Positions 10,431 through 18,419 of a stretch of 26,659 nt of DNA are shown here, piece by piece. Both the position numbers and the translations under genes were made by a program. How positions within the stretch are numbered: position 1 is the first letter of the stretch; each line of letters opens with the position of its first letter. Source of the DNA: Acidobacteriota bacterium (GTDB lineage: Bacteria > Acidobacteriota > Vicinamibacteria > Vicinamibacterales > SCN-69-37); assembly GCA_021824055.1 (NCBI GenBank), contig JAKALV010000010.1:1-26659 (forward strand). Reading direction: 5' to 3'. The notes beneath the pieces are model-generated. The model did no database searches. It saw only the letters and a list, made by a program, of their open reading frames with translations, and was not told the DNA's origin.

Positions 10431-11250
10431 TCTGTTTCAGCAACTCCTTCACCGCGGTCTCGAGCTGGCTGTCGGTACCCGTGTACGTCTCGCCGATCGG
10501 CCGCGTCACCGGCACATCCACCGGACGCGGGTTGAGCTCCATCGTCTTGCCGTCGTTGGAGGTGATGCGCGTGCCGGGCATGCGGATGGTGGTGCCGTCG
10601 ATGAGCGTGGCGCTGCCGGTGAAGATGATCCAGCCCGACGTGGGCTCGCCCACCACCTTGCGCCACCACTGGCTGGGACCGTTGCCGCGCGCGCTGAAGG
10701 CGATCGACTGCCCGTCGGGCGACGGCGCCGACGCGAACTCGTTGGTGAACCGGTCGGCGCTGACCGGCATCGGCATGCCGCCGGACACGCGAACGCGGTA
10801 GATGTCATTGCCGGCGATCTCACGCGCGCCCGACGAGAAGTAGATCCACTGTCCGTCGTGCGACCATCCGTCGAGCGTCTCGGCGCCGTCGTCAAACGTC
10901 AGGCGGCGCAGATCGCCGTTCGCGAGCGTCAGCAGGTAAATGTCGCCGCCACCCGTGCGGTCGGAGACGAACGCGAGCGTCTTGCCGTCTGGCGAGTACT
11001 CGGGCTGCGACTCGTTGGCCGGGTGCGACACGAGCAACCGCGCGTCGCCGCCGGCGGCGGCCACGGCCCAGATATCTCCGCCCGACGAAAACGCGATCTC
11101 GGACCGGTCGGGCGAAATGGCCGGCTCGGTGAAGTACGGCTTCGGCTCCACGCTGCCCGGCGCGGTCTGGCCCCATCCAACGAGCGAAGCACCGAGGACG
11201 ATGAGCGGAATGGCAGCGAAACGGGCAGCGGAGCGAGTCATGGCGGGCAT
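10420..11250 (-). pseudogene. Internally deleted tricorn-type protease (propeller joined to end of S41 domain)
   Basis: An open frame of 276 residues (ATG 11250; alternative ATG 11241) with signal peptide AARFAAIPLIVLGASLVGWG. Residues 38-195 are four or five PD40 propeller blades (EPAISPDRSEIAF, QPEYSPDGKTLAFVSDRTGG, SPDGQSIAF) ending in GPSQWWRK. From memory, this is the point where large secreted tricorn-like proteases continue with HSHLDE-type sequence. Here it jumps straight to VVGEPTSGWIIFTG...LIDGTTIRMPGTRIT and then NPRPVDVPVTRPIGE...DSQLETAVKELLKQI. I recognise this as the last 80 or so residues of the S41 domain of such proteases. The second propeller half, PDZ domain and catalytic serine are absent. 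The frame is intact, so a short secreted product may still be made, but protease activity is not possible. Confidence 0.65.
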
Positions 11251-11297
11251 TATGTACCCGTGGGATCGAGGGCGGCCAGCACGACTGTCGTACGCGG

Positions 11298-11735
11298 CTA
11301 CTCGCCGAGGCTTTCGATGTCGCCCAGGTCTTTCGCGCGTCCTGCGGCCCGCTTGTTCTTGATGAATGCGTCGCGGCCAATCACGTCCACGGTGAGCGGA
11401 CCGAACGGCGCCTGTGTCCGGCTCGACCAAGCGTCGGCAAACGTGAGACCGGAAAGCTCGGTAAGGATATCAACGCGGTACGGCGGGAGCCCCATTTGGA
11501 AGACGATGCCGGGACGGCTGAAATCCTCGGCAGCCACTTGCGAGAGGGGTGCGCCGAACTGCTTCAGCGCGCTCAGCACGCGGACCGCGTTTTCTGGTGA
11601 GGCATCGACCCAGACGTCCAGATCGCCTGTCGCCCGCGGGCGCCCATGCACACCGAGCGCATACGCGCCGACGATCAGAAACCTGACTCTATGGTCGGCG
11701 AACGCGCGCAACAGATCGAGGAAATCCTGATTCAT
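11298..11735 (-). CDS. Small nucleotidyltransferase-fold protein (DUF6036-like)
   Basis: 145 residues from ATG 11735 (MNQDFLDLL); an in-frame ATG at 11771 would add 12 residues. The fold signature of minimal nucleotidyltransferases is present: VGAYALGVHG (Gly23 region), then TGDLDVWVD with Asp38 and Asp40, and a third acidic position in YRVDIL (Asp89). The C-terminal GRAKDLGDIESL is typical of this family. Proteins of this class occur as nucleotidyltransferases in MNT/HEPN and AbiE-like modules, and also as stand-alone genes of unknown role. No HEPN partner is present. The small upstream gene overlaps it by 47 bp, so the two are co-translated. It is much shorter than AbiEii. Function is uncertain; the fold call is firm. 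Confidence 0.75.
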   Translation of the reverse strand: MNQDFLDLLRAFADHRVRFLIVGAYALGVHGRPRATGDLDVWVDASPENAVRVLSALKQFGAPLSQVAAEDFSRPGIVFQMGLPPYRVDILTELSGLTFADAWSSRTQAPFGPLTVDVIGRDAFIKNKRAAGRAKDLGDIESLGE

Positions 11736-11907
11736 CGGGGAGCTCGCCGCGGAGGCGCCACTGCGCTTCACTCAGTTTCCACACCTGCAACACTCGAATA
11801 TCGACCGGCACGGCAGCCCAATACGCGGCATCGTCCCGGTCCTGGGCGGCCAGCGAGGGGTACACCCGCACCTGCATGCGATCTCTGCGATCCTGCGCGC
11901 CATCCAT
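11689..11907 (-). CDS. Small hypothetical protein paired with the nucleotidyltransferase
   Basis: 72 residues from ATG 11907, or 62 from the in-frame ATG at 11877 (MQVRVYPSL), which I think equally likely because the conserved-looking part begins there. Visible features are VRVYPSLAAQDRDDAAYWAA, then WKLSEAQWRLRGELPDE, and a basic end SVARVRRP. I recall small proteins of this appearance (VRVYPS near the start, Trp/Arg-rich middle) immediately upstream of similar nucleotidyltransferase genes, but no function. The 47-bp overlap with the downstream gene in another frame suggests a two-gene unit, possibly toxin-antitoxin-like or regulatory. It has no membrane segment, and no DNA-binding motif that I can identify. 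Confidence 0.6.
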   Translation of the reverse strand: MDGAQDRRDRMQVRVYPSLAAQDRDDAAYWAAVPVDIRVLQVWKLSEAQWRLRGELPDESGFPRSVARVRRP

Positions 11908-11940
11908 GGGTGAATCATCTCATGCCCGTCGCCGATCCCG

Positions 11941-12744
11941 TCAGCCGCTCAACCGATACATCCCCCGTCCCGGCATCGCTGCAAACCCCTCAGCCACCAA
12001 TGCGCGATTGCCGAGTCCGGCTTCCGCTCGCGACAACCCGGTGATCCGCGCAAGCTCACCTGGAAAAGTCATCAGCGCTGCGGAGAGAAAGCACCGGGCA
12101 ATTTCCCGGAGCGCGACCTCACGCCCGATCCGCTTCTGCAGCTCATCGGGAAACCGTCCGGCGGCAATCTCCCAGATGTAGGTGAACTTGGGCTCGTAGA
12201 CGACCTCGCTCGGCACCACGATCATGGCCGCCTGGAGTTCGTCGAGCGCCTTCGTGAACGCGCTGCGCTCCTTCACGCCCGCCTCCGCGCGCAGGTCCGC
12301 GGTGCCCATCTCCCATTCGTTGCGGAGCACGCGCAGCACCGCGCGCGCGTTCTTGCTGAGGGACTTCGCCTCGTCCGACCGGCGCATGCCCCAGATCGCG
12401 TGAAAATACGGGATCATGCGCGGCGCAATGAACATGGGGCCGCGCGGCAGCTTGCCGTAGTACACCTTGCCGCGCCGCATGACCTCGTCTTTCAGTTGCC
12501 AGGTCAGCGACGTCTCCGGGTCCTTCTGGATCTGCCGCGGCTTGACGGCGTCCCGGCGCCCGCAGACCGCGACATATAAGGATGGGCCCGGACGCCGCGA
12601 ATCGGTCAGACAGGCGGCAAAACCGACCTGCTCGATGAACCGCTCGGCGTCGGCCGCGGTTTCGACAGCCAGTGCCCCCTCACGGCGCCACCGCTCGTCG
12701 CGAAACTCCTCGACGTCGGACGGGATCTCAGCCTGCCGCCTCAT
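11941..12744 (-). CDS. AlkZ-related winged-helix protein
   Basis: 267 residues, no signal peptide. The first half (about 30-120) carries the pattern I associate with AlkZ-related proteins: ERFIEQVGFAACLTD, SLTWQLKDEV, GKVYYGKLPRGPMFIAPRMI and PYFHAIWG. Residues about 128-190 look like a winged helix (LSKNARAVLRVL, ERSAFTKALDELQAAMIVVP), and a second HTH-like segment lies at 228-258 (GELARITGLSRAEAGLGNRA). True AlkZ/YcaQ DNA glycosylases unhook interstrand crosslinks and have a catalytic QxQ motif. I do not see QxQ here, so glycosylase activity is doubtful and a regulatory role is possible. It starts 9 bp after the DUF5695-like gene, probably on the same transcript, although the two have no obvious shared job. 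Confidence 0.65.
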   Translation of the reverse strand: MRRQAEIPSDVEEFRDERWRREGALAVETAADAERFIEQVGFAACLTDSRRPGPSLYVAVCGRRDAVKPRQIQKDPETSLTWQLKDEVMRRGKVYYGKLPRGPMFIAPRMIPYFHAIWGMRRSDEAKSLSKNARAVLRVLRNEWEMGTADLRAEAGVKERSAFTKALDELQAAMIVVPSEVVYEPKFTYIWEIAAGRFPDELQKRIGREVALREIARCFLSAALMTFPGELARITGLSRAEAGLGNRALVAEGFAAMPGRGMYRLSG

Positions 12745-12753
12745 ATCAGACGT

Positions 12754-15588
12754 TCAGCGGATCCCGATCTCCACGATGGTCGCCGTCTGCTTCAGCGGAA
12801 TCACCAGCCCACCGCGTTGCTCGGCGAAGGTGCCGGTGACGCGGAACGTGCCAATCCCCTGAACCACCGCCGGCTGCGTCATGCGCAGGAGCGCGCTCGA
12901 CGTGAACGCGGAGGCCGGCGACAGTGTCAGCCGCACCGCGTGCGACGTCGGATTGATCGCGACCCGCTCGAAAGTGCCGCGGTCGAGCGTGACCGAGAGG
13001 CCCAGCGGCGCGACGTACACGCGGCGCCGCATCGAGTCGAGCGTGTCCACCGTCACCCAGCCCCCGCCCTCTTTGACGTTGCCGCCGAACGCCTGCCAGC
13101 CGTAGGCCGGACTATTAATGATGTACGTGCCCGTCGTCACGGCGTGGCCGAAGAAGTTCGGACCGTAGTCGCCGATGTAATCGTCCCAGCTGAGATTCCA
13201 CGGATACGAGTGAAACGCCGCCGACGGAAAGCCGTTCTGGTCGATCGCGGACAGCGCGCCCATCGAGCCGGCGTAGCCGATGCGCAGCAGGTACTCGTCC
13301 GCCGGGTGCTCGCGATACTCACGAAGTACCGGCACGGCGTTGATGCCCGACCCGTAGTGGTGAATCTGCCGTTCGATGCCGCCGCCAGGCGCCGCGCCGT
13401 AGATGAAGTCCCAGTACCGGCGCGCGTTGCCGTTATAACCCCAGTGCGGAATCGCCGGCATGTAGCCGAGGATCGAGTTCAGCGCCACGGCCGACTTGTG
13501 AGTGAACCCGAAGTAGTCGGTCCAGGCGTAGATCTCCTCCTGCCCCGTCGAGTCCCACGCCATCTCCGAGCCGAACGGATACGCTTCGCTGTTCCACCGA
13601 TCCGCGCGCCGCTTCATCGCGCCCTCGACGTAACCGGCCTGCTCGGTCCACGCCTCGCGCTTCAAGTCGTCGAGCAGCATGACGAAGATGTCGCCGTCCA
13701 TCAGTCCGACGTTCACGTATCCCACGCCGCCACGCTCACCCGGCTGTGCGAACCCGCCGGTCATGTACTTCACGGTATTGAACGCGTGATCGAGATACCA
13801 CTGCCACGGATGCGCGGTGACGAGCCCCGGGTAGTTGCGCGCCAACCGGTACATCGACCAGTACGCGGCGACGACGTGCGGGTAGTCGTAGGCGCGATTG
13901 ACCGCGTCGGCCTGCGCCTTGTTCCACGAACTCCACGACGTCCAGTTGCCCGGATCGTAGGTGTAGCCCGGCACAAGATCCGGCTGATAGAAGAAGACGC
14001 TCTTGCGGACGCCGTACATGCGCGGCCCGTCGCTGTACTGAATTCGGCCCCAGAGCACCTGATCGACGAACTGCGAGAGCTTGTCGATCTCGGCCTTGTC
14101 GGGCTGCACGAACTCCTTCATCATCGCGGCCAGCCACGCGCCCGCGCCCCCCTCATCAGACAACCCGGCGATCCACGCGCGCGTGTCCTGGAGCACCACC
14201 CGATCGTGCGCGCGATCGTAGTTCATCACCGAGGGCGCCCGATGGAACGGATCCGTCGTGTCCGTGTACCACGCCTTCGACGTCAGAAAGCGGCCCATGT
14301 CTGAGACCGCCTCGGCGGCCGGCTTCGTCACGTCGTAGTGAATCGTCTGCACGGTGCCATCGTCGTAGTTCACCGTGAGCCGGGCGCGGCCCCACTGCTG
14401 GCCGCGAACGAGGTACTGCAGCGCGCCGCCCTTCGCCGTGCCATCGGCCGTTACCGCCAGCGCGCCGGCGGGAACGGATTGCAGGCTCTTCACCTTGCGC
14501 TTGCCGGGCGTGATGAACAGCTTCGCATCGAGATCCATCGGCACGATGTAGCCGGGAATGCCGACGGCCACCGGACGATCGGCCGCGGCCAGTGTGTTCT
14601 CGATTCCACGAATTTCGCCGGCCACGAGAAACCGCAGGCCAAACGCACGCGTTTCGCCGGGCGCGAGGGTCATCGATGACGCCGCGTTCCATTGCGCGGC
14701 GTTCTTCCACTCGTTCTCGGCGTATGCCTGGCTGAACACGGTCCACTCGAACGCGCCCTCGAACGTCTGCCCGCGCCGCGACGCGTCGTCGAGCGGGCGG
14801 AACGCCTCAAACGGCGTGCGCGTGCCCGGTTCGGGCACGACAACCAAGGCCGGGCCCGCGCCGGAGAGCCGTGTCACTTGGAGGTAGCCGGCGTCTTCGC
14901 CCATGTACGGATCGAAGAACGAGCAGATCTCATGCGCCTGCGGCAGCGTGCGCGCACGATTGGTCGTGAAGTTCTGAATCATGTTGTTGAACACGACCGG
15001 GAAACCCAGGCCGCCCACCGCGACGGGCGCGGTGCTCGTGTTCCGCAGCTCGAAGTGCAGGACGAGGCGATTGGATGGGTCGACCATCCACGAGCGAACC
15101 ACGCGCACCGGCGCGGTCTTCAACGTCGGCGTCAGGTCGGCGGCGGCGAGCAGACGATAGCCGTTCGGCGCGTGATAGCCCGGGGCGGGCGCGACCGGCG
15201 CGCGCGCATCGCTCGACGCGAGATCCACCCAGGCGCCGTCTTGCCAGCCGTCTTGCCGCAGCCGCAGCGTGATGTCCCCGAGGTGATTGAATCGATCACC
15301 CTGCCGAGCCGTGAGCTGGTCGGCCGGCGTGAAGTCGAACGGCGTCTGCGGATCGATGCCTTTCGCGCCCTTGGGTTCGAGTGCCGCGATGGTCTGCGAG
15401 TCCTTGACCAGCTTGAGCGTGAAGTCGGGCGTGTCGAAGTCGAGCGTGCCGTGTTCAAGCCCGAGCGTCGGCTGTGGTGGCGGTGGCGCGCCGGCGCGGC
15501 CCTGCCGGGCCAGCGTGTATGTCGTGATCGGCAGCGCCGCGGTCACAGCGACGACGGCGAGAAGCAGATGTCGTGTGCGAAACGTCAT
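12754..15588 (-). CDS. Secreted DUF5695-like protein, possible polysaccharide-active enzyme
   Basis: 944 residues with signal peptide (RHLLLAVVAVTAALPITTYT). The N-terminal part (about 40-330) is beta-rich (LEHGTLDFDTPDFTLKLV, HFELRNTSTAPVAVGGLGFP). The central and C-terminal part (about 430-800) is rich in Trp, Tyr and Asp with repeated helical segments (YDYPHVVAAYWSMYRLARNY, HPWQWYLDHAFNTVKYMTGG, SEMAWDSTGQEEIYAWTDYF), as in (alpha/alpha)6-barrel glycosidases and lyases. A final beta-sandwich ends the protein. I recognise the overall pattern as DUF5695-like; the enzymatic activity is inferred from the architecture, not from a known catalytic motif. The acidic residues in WDSTGQEE are candidates. 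The ATG at 15588 has no clear Shine-Dalgarno sequence. It lies 20 bp downstream of the S1-domain gene. Confidence 0.7.
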   Translation of the reverse strand: MTFRTRHLLLAVVAVTAALPITTYTLARQGRAGAPPPPQPTLGLEHGTLDFDTPDFTLKLVKDSQTIAALEPKGAKGIDPQTPFDFTPADQLTARQGDRFNHLGDITLRLRQDGWQDGAWVDLASSDARAPVAPAPGYHAPNGYRLLAAADLTPTLKTAPVRVVRSWMVDPSNRLVLHFELRNTSTAPVAVGGLGFPVVFNNMIQNFTTNRARTLPQAHEICSFFDPYMGEDAGYLQVTRLSGAGPALVVVPEPGTRTPFEAFRPLDDASRRGQTFEGAFEWTVFSQAYAENEWKNAAQWNAASSMTLAPGETRAFGLRFLVAGEIRGIENTLAAADRPVAVGIPGYIVPMDLDAKLFITPGKRKVKSLQSVPAGALAVTADGTAKGGALQYLVRGQQWGRARLTVNYDDGTVQTIHYDVTKPAAEAVSDMGRFLTSKAWYTDTTDPFHRAPSVMNYDRAHDRVVLQDTRAWIAGLSDEGGAGAWLAAMMKEFVQPDKAEIDKLSQFVDQVLWGRIQYSDGPRMYGVRKSVFFYQPDLVPGYTYDPGNWTSWSSWNKAQADAVNRAYDYPHVVAAYWSMYRLARNYPGLVTAHPWQWYLDHAFNTVKYMTGGFAQPGERGGVGYVNVGLMDGDIFVMLLDDLKREAWTEQAGYVEGAMKRRADRWNSEAYPFGSEMAWDSTGQEEIYAWTDYFGFTHKSAVALNSILGYMPAIPHWGYNGNARRYWDFIYGAAPGGGIERQIHHYGSGINAVPVLREYREHPADEYLLRIGYAGSMGALSAIDQNGFPSAAFHSYPWNLSWDDYIGDYGPNFFGHAVTTGTYIINSPAYGWQAFGGNVKEGGGWVTVDTLDSMRRRVYVAPLGLSVTLDRGTFERVAINPTSHAVRLTLSPASAFTSSALLRMTQPAVVQGIGTFRVTGTFAEQRGGLVIPLKQTATIVEIGIR

Positions 15589-15608
15589 GGCTCAGAGGAG
15601 ATTACCGC

Positions 15609-17063
15609 TCACTTCTCCCGCGACGTCAGCGCGCCGCGCAGCTTGTCGGCAAGCGAGCCGCCGAAGCTCTGGGCCTGGGCCGCGCCCTCGCGGGCCGCGT
15701 AGTCGCTGACCTCGGCCGCCTCGGCCGCCTCGGCGATGGCCTTGACGCTCAGGCGGATGCGACGGCCCGCCGCGTCTACTTCCTGAACCATCACATCGAG
15801 ATCCGAGCCGAGCGGAAAGGCATTGGTCAGGTCGCCGTCGCGCGCCACGCCGGTCTCGCTCGCCGGCACAAGACCGGTGACCCCGGGCGCCAGGAACACA
15901 AACACGCCGAACTTCTCGTGTCGCTCCACCTTGCCGGTGAAACGCGCCCCCGGCACCACGGCCGATCGGGACGGCGCCGCGGCGTTCGCGCGCGAGCTGC
16001 CTTCGGCCACCGGCGCCACACCGATCCGCTTCTTGTCGGGATCGATACTGAGAATTTCGAACGCGCCGGTCATGCCCGCGGTGACGGCCTTGGACCAGCC
16101 ACCCGACTTCCCCGTCGGCGCGAACATCGACGCGTGCGCCAGCGCTTCCACGCCGGCTTCGAGTTCGACAAACGCGCCGAACTCGGCGATGCGGGTGACC
16201 TTGCCCTGCAGCACCTGGCCCACCGCGTAGTTGGCCTGCACCATCGACCAGGGATCGGTCATGAGTTGTTTCAGCCCGAGCGCGATCTTGTCCTCGTCGA
16301 CGCGCAGCACCTTGACGGTGATTTCTTCGCCGGGCGTCACGATCGCGCCCGCGTCGGAGATGCGCGACCAGCCCATTTCGGAAATGTGCAGCAAGCCTTG
16401 CACGCCGCCGCCCAGATCGACGAACGCGCCGAAGTCGCGCACGGACACGACACGCCCGGTCACGACCGCGCCGGCGGTGATCGTACGGCGGACCTCGGCG
16501 GCGCGCGCCTGCTGTTCCGCTTCGAGGAGCGTGCGGCGCGAGACCACGAACTTCTGGCCGCCCTCCTTGTATTCGATGATCTTGAATGTGTAGACGCGGC
16601 CGAGGTGCACGGCCGGATCGGTGTCGCGGACGATGTCGATCTGCGATTGCGGGCAGAACGCGCGCTGGCCGGCGATGCGCACCTCGTAGCCGGCCTTCAC
16701 CGCCTTGTCGACCTTGCCTTCCACCGGCAGGCCCGCGTGGAACGCGTCTTCGATCTGCTCGGCGCTGGCGGCGCCGCGCTGCAGTTTGCGCGAAAGCTTC
16801 AGGCCGCCCATCGTCGAGACCACCGTCGCCTGGATGCGGTCGCCCACGGCCGCCTCCAGCACGCCCTCGTGATTTTTCAGTTCGCCGAGATCGATCGTGG
16901 CCTCGCCCTTGGCGCCCACGTCCACAAGCGCCGTATCCGCGCCGATGGCCACGATCACGCCGTCGACGGCCTGGCCGTTCGTGATGCGCTTCGTCGTGTA
17001 GGACGCCTCAAACAGCGCGGCAAAATCTTCCCCGGCCTCGATCTCGTCTTCGTTCTCGCTCAC
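15609..17063 (-). CDS. Five-S1-domain RNA-binding protein (RpsA-like)
   Basis: 484 residues, acidic N-terminus (SENEDEIEAGEDF). Five OB-fold S1 units are visible: about 28-92 (NGQAVDGVIVAIGADTALVD), 110-177 (LPVEGKVDKAVKAGYEVRI), 197-267 (VVTGRVVSVRDFGAFVDLGG, LLHISEMGW), 281-350 (VLQGKVTRIAEFGAFVELEA) and 370-442 (ARFTGKVERHEKFGVFVFLA). Domains 1 and 2 lack the FGAFV core and match the two ribosome-docking domains of S1. Domains 3-5 are canonical RNA binders. E. coli S1 has six domains, so this is one short. It ends in an AEAAEAAE stretch and a basic tail. It could be the organism's ribosomal protein S1 or a paralogue; the window cannot decide. Start is GTG 17063 with AGGAG 6 nt upstream. 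Confidence 0.88.
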   Translation of the reverse strand: MSENEDEIEAGEDFAALFEASYTTKRITNGQAVDGVIVAIGADTALVDVGAKGEATIDLGELKNHEGVLEAAVGDRIQATVVSTMGGLKLSRKLQRGAASAEQIEDAFHAGLPVEGKVDKAVKAGYEVRIAGQRAFCPQSQIDIVRDTDPAVHLGRVYTFKIIEYKEGGQKFVVSRRTLLEAEQQARAAEVRRTITAGAVVTGRVVSVRDFGAFVDLGGGVQGLLHISEMGWSRISDAGAIVTPGEEITVKVLRVDEDKIALGLKQLMTDPWSMVQANYAVGQVLQGKVTRIAEFGAFVELEAGVEALAHASMFAPTGKSGGWSKAVTAGMTGAFEILSIDPDKKRIGVAPVAEGSSRANAAAPSRSAVVPGARFTGKVERHEKFGVFVFLAPGVTGLVPASETGVARDGDLTNAFPLGSDLDVMVQEVDAAGRRIRLSVKAIAEAAEAAEVSDYAAREGAAQAQSFGGSLADKLRGALTSREK

Positions 17064-17153
17064 GACACGCTCCTGATGGATGACGTCTCACATTCTGACC
17101 CAGATCCTGCCGGGGCGTCGGCGGCGCTCGGAGGCCGGGCGCCGGGCCGACTG

Positions 17154-18419
17154 CTACAACAGCCGGTTGATCAGGCTCGCGATCGGCTCGCCCAGCCGCC
17201 CGATACGGGATCGGCGTCGAAACCGCTCGAGCGTGATCTCCTCGGCATGCCGCAGGTCGTCCATGAAGATGGTCTCCATCTGCTTCCCGACCTGTTCGTC
17301 GAGCACCATCAACGTGGCCTCGTCGTTGAGCGCGAGCGAGCGATTGTCGAAGTTCATCGATCCAATCGACGACCAGATGCCGTCCACCACGAACGTCTTG
17401 GCGTGCAGCATCGTCGGCCGCCACTCGTAGATGCGCACGCCCGCAGAGAGCAGCGTGTCGTACGATGCACGGCCGGCCAGCCGCACCAGGTGGACGTCGG
17501 TCGACCGTCCGGCCGTGAGGATGCGCACGTCTACCCCACGCGTGGACGCGGTCGTGAGCAGTTCCACGAACGTGGGGTCGGGCGCGAAGTACGCGGTGGT
17601 CACGAAGAGCCGCCGGGTCGCCCCCGCGATCGACATGGCCATGAAACGTTCGGCGGTGGTGCTCCCAAGCGCCGGCGTCGTGTAGAGCAAGCCCGCCGTC
17701 ACGCCGTCGGGTTGCGGCGTTGCGGTCACGCGTCCGGTGAAGAGCACGCCGGTGGCTTCGGTCCACGCGGTCGCGAATGCCGCCTGCATCTGCCGCACGG
17801 CCGGCCCTTCGAACCGCACGTTCGTTTCGCGCCACGAGCGGTGGCTGACGCCATCACCCAGCCATTTGTCGTCGATGCCGAAGCCGCCGGTCCAGGCGAC
17901 GCGGCTGTCCACCACGATGCCCCGCACGTGCGAGCGATTCTGCGCGAGATGCAGTGTCGAGAGGCGCAGGGGACGAAACGCCGCCACGCGAATGCCGGCC
18001 TTGCGATATTCCGCGAGGTGCGCGTCGAGAAATCCATGCGCGCCGAACGCGTCGTAGAGCAGGAAGACGTGCACGCCGGCCGCCGCGCGTTCGACCAGAA
18101 TCCGGCAGAGCTGATCGGCCATGCGGCCGGGCTGCCCGTAGTACAGCTGCAGAAGGATGGTGCGCTGGGCCGACTGCAGGTCCGCCCACATCCGCTCGCA
18201 CGTTTGCCGGCCGCTGAGCGCCACCTGCACCAGGTTGCCCGGCGATAGCACCGCGCCCGTGAGCAGCGTTACGCTCGCCGGAAACTGCGGCTCGTGGGGC
18301 GCCACCGGCACGCCGTCGGCGCCCACGCCGCGCACGTGCCGGACGGCCGTGCCGCGCGTCTGTTGCAGCAAGCCGATGTAGGCCAGCAGGACGATAATGG
18401 CGATGGGGATCCAGATCAC
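17154..18419 (-). CDS. Phospholipase D-like protein, cardiolipin synthase type
   Basis: 421 residues with one N-terminal membrane anchor (IWIPIAIIVLLAYIGLL). Two PLD domains follow. The second has an intact HKD motif, His339-x-Lys341...Asp346 (HAKTFVVD), followed by SSIGSMNFDNRSLALNDE, the usual cardiolipin synthase continuation. The first reads HVRGIVVD (His164, Arg166, Asp171), so the catalytic lysine is replaced by arginine. The family transfers phosphatidyl groups between phospholipids at the inner membrane, but the altered motif leaves activity and substrate open. GTG 18419 is the only standard start near the anchor; the frame stays open upstream to a TAG with hydrophobic residues (WWILGS), yet without another usual start codon. 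It ends 90 bp from the S1-domain gene. Confidence 0.82.
   Translation of the reverse strand: MIWIPIAIIVLLAYIGLLQQTRGTAVRHVRGVGADGVPVAPHEPQFPASVTLLTGAVLSPGNLVQVALSGRQTCERMWADLQSAQRTILLQLYYGQPGRMADQLCRILVERAAAGVHVFLLYDAFGAHGFLDAHLAEYRKAGIRVAAFRPLRLSTLHLAQNRSHVRGIVVDSRVAWTGGFGIDDKWLGDGVSHRSWRETNVRFEGPAVRQMQAAFATAWTEATGVLFTGRVTATPQPDGVTAGLLYTTPALGSTTAERFMAMSIAGATRRLFVTTAYFAPDPTFVELLTTASTRGVDVRILTAGRSTDVHLVRLAGRASYDTLLSAGVRIYEWRPTMLHAKTFVVDGIWSSIGSMNFDNRSLALNDEATLMVLDEQVGKQMETIFMDDLRHAEEITLERFRRRSRIGRLGEPIASLINRLL

Noticed and set aside
11251..11430. Upstream extension of the tricorn-type relic to 11430
   Set aside because: The added residues are Arg-rich and overlap the nucleotidyltransferase gene; the signal peptide places the start at 11250 or 11241.
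11298..11735. Identification of the nucleotidyltransferase as the AbiEii toxin
   Set aside because: At about 145 residues it is about half the length of AbiEii and lacks an AbiEi-type antitoxin upstream; only the fold is shared.
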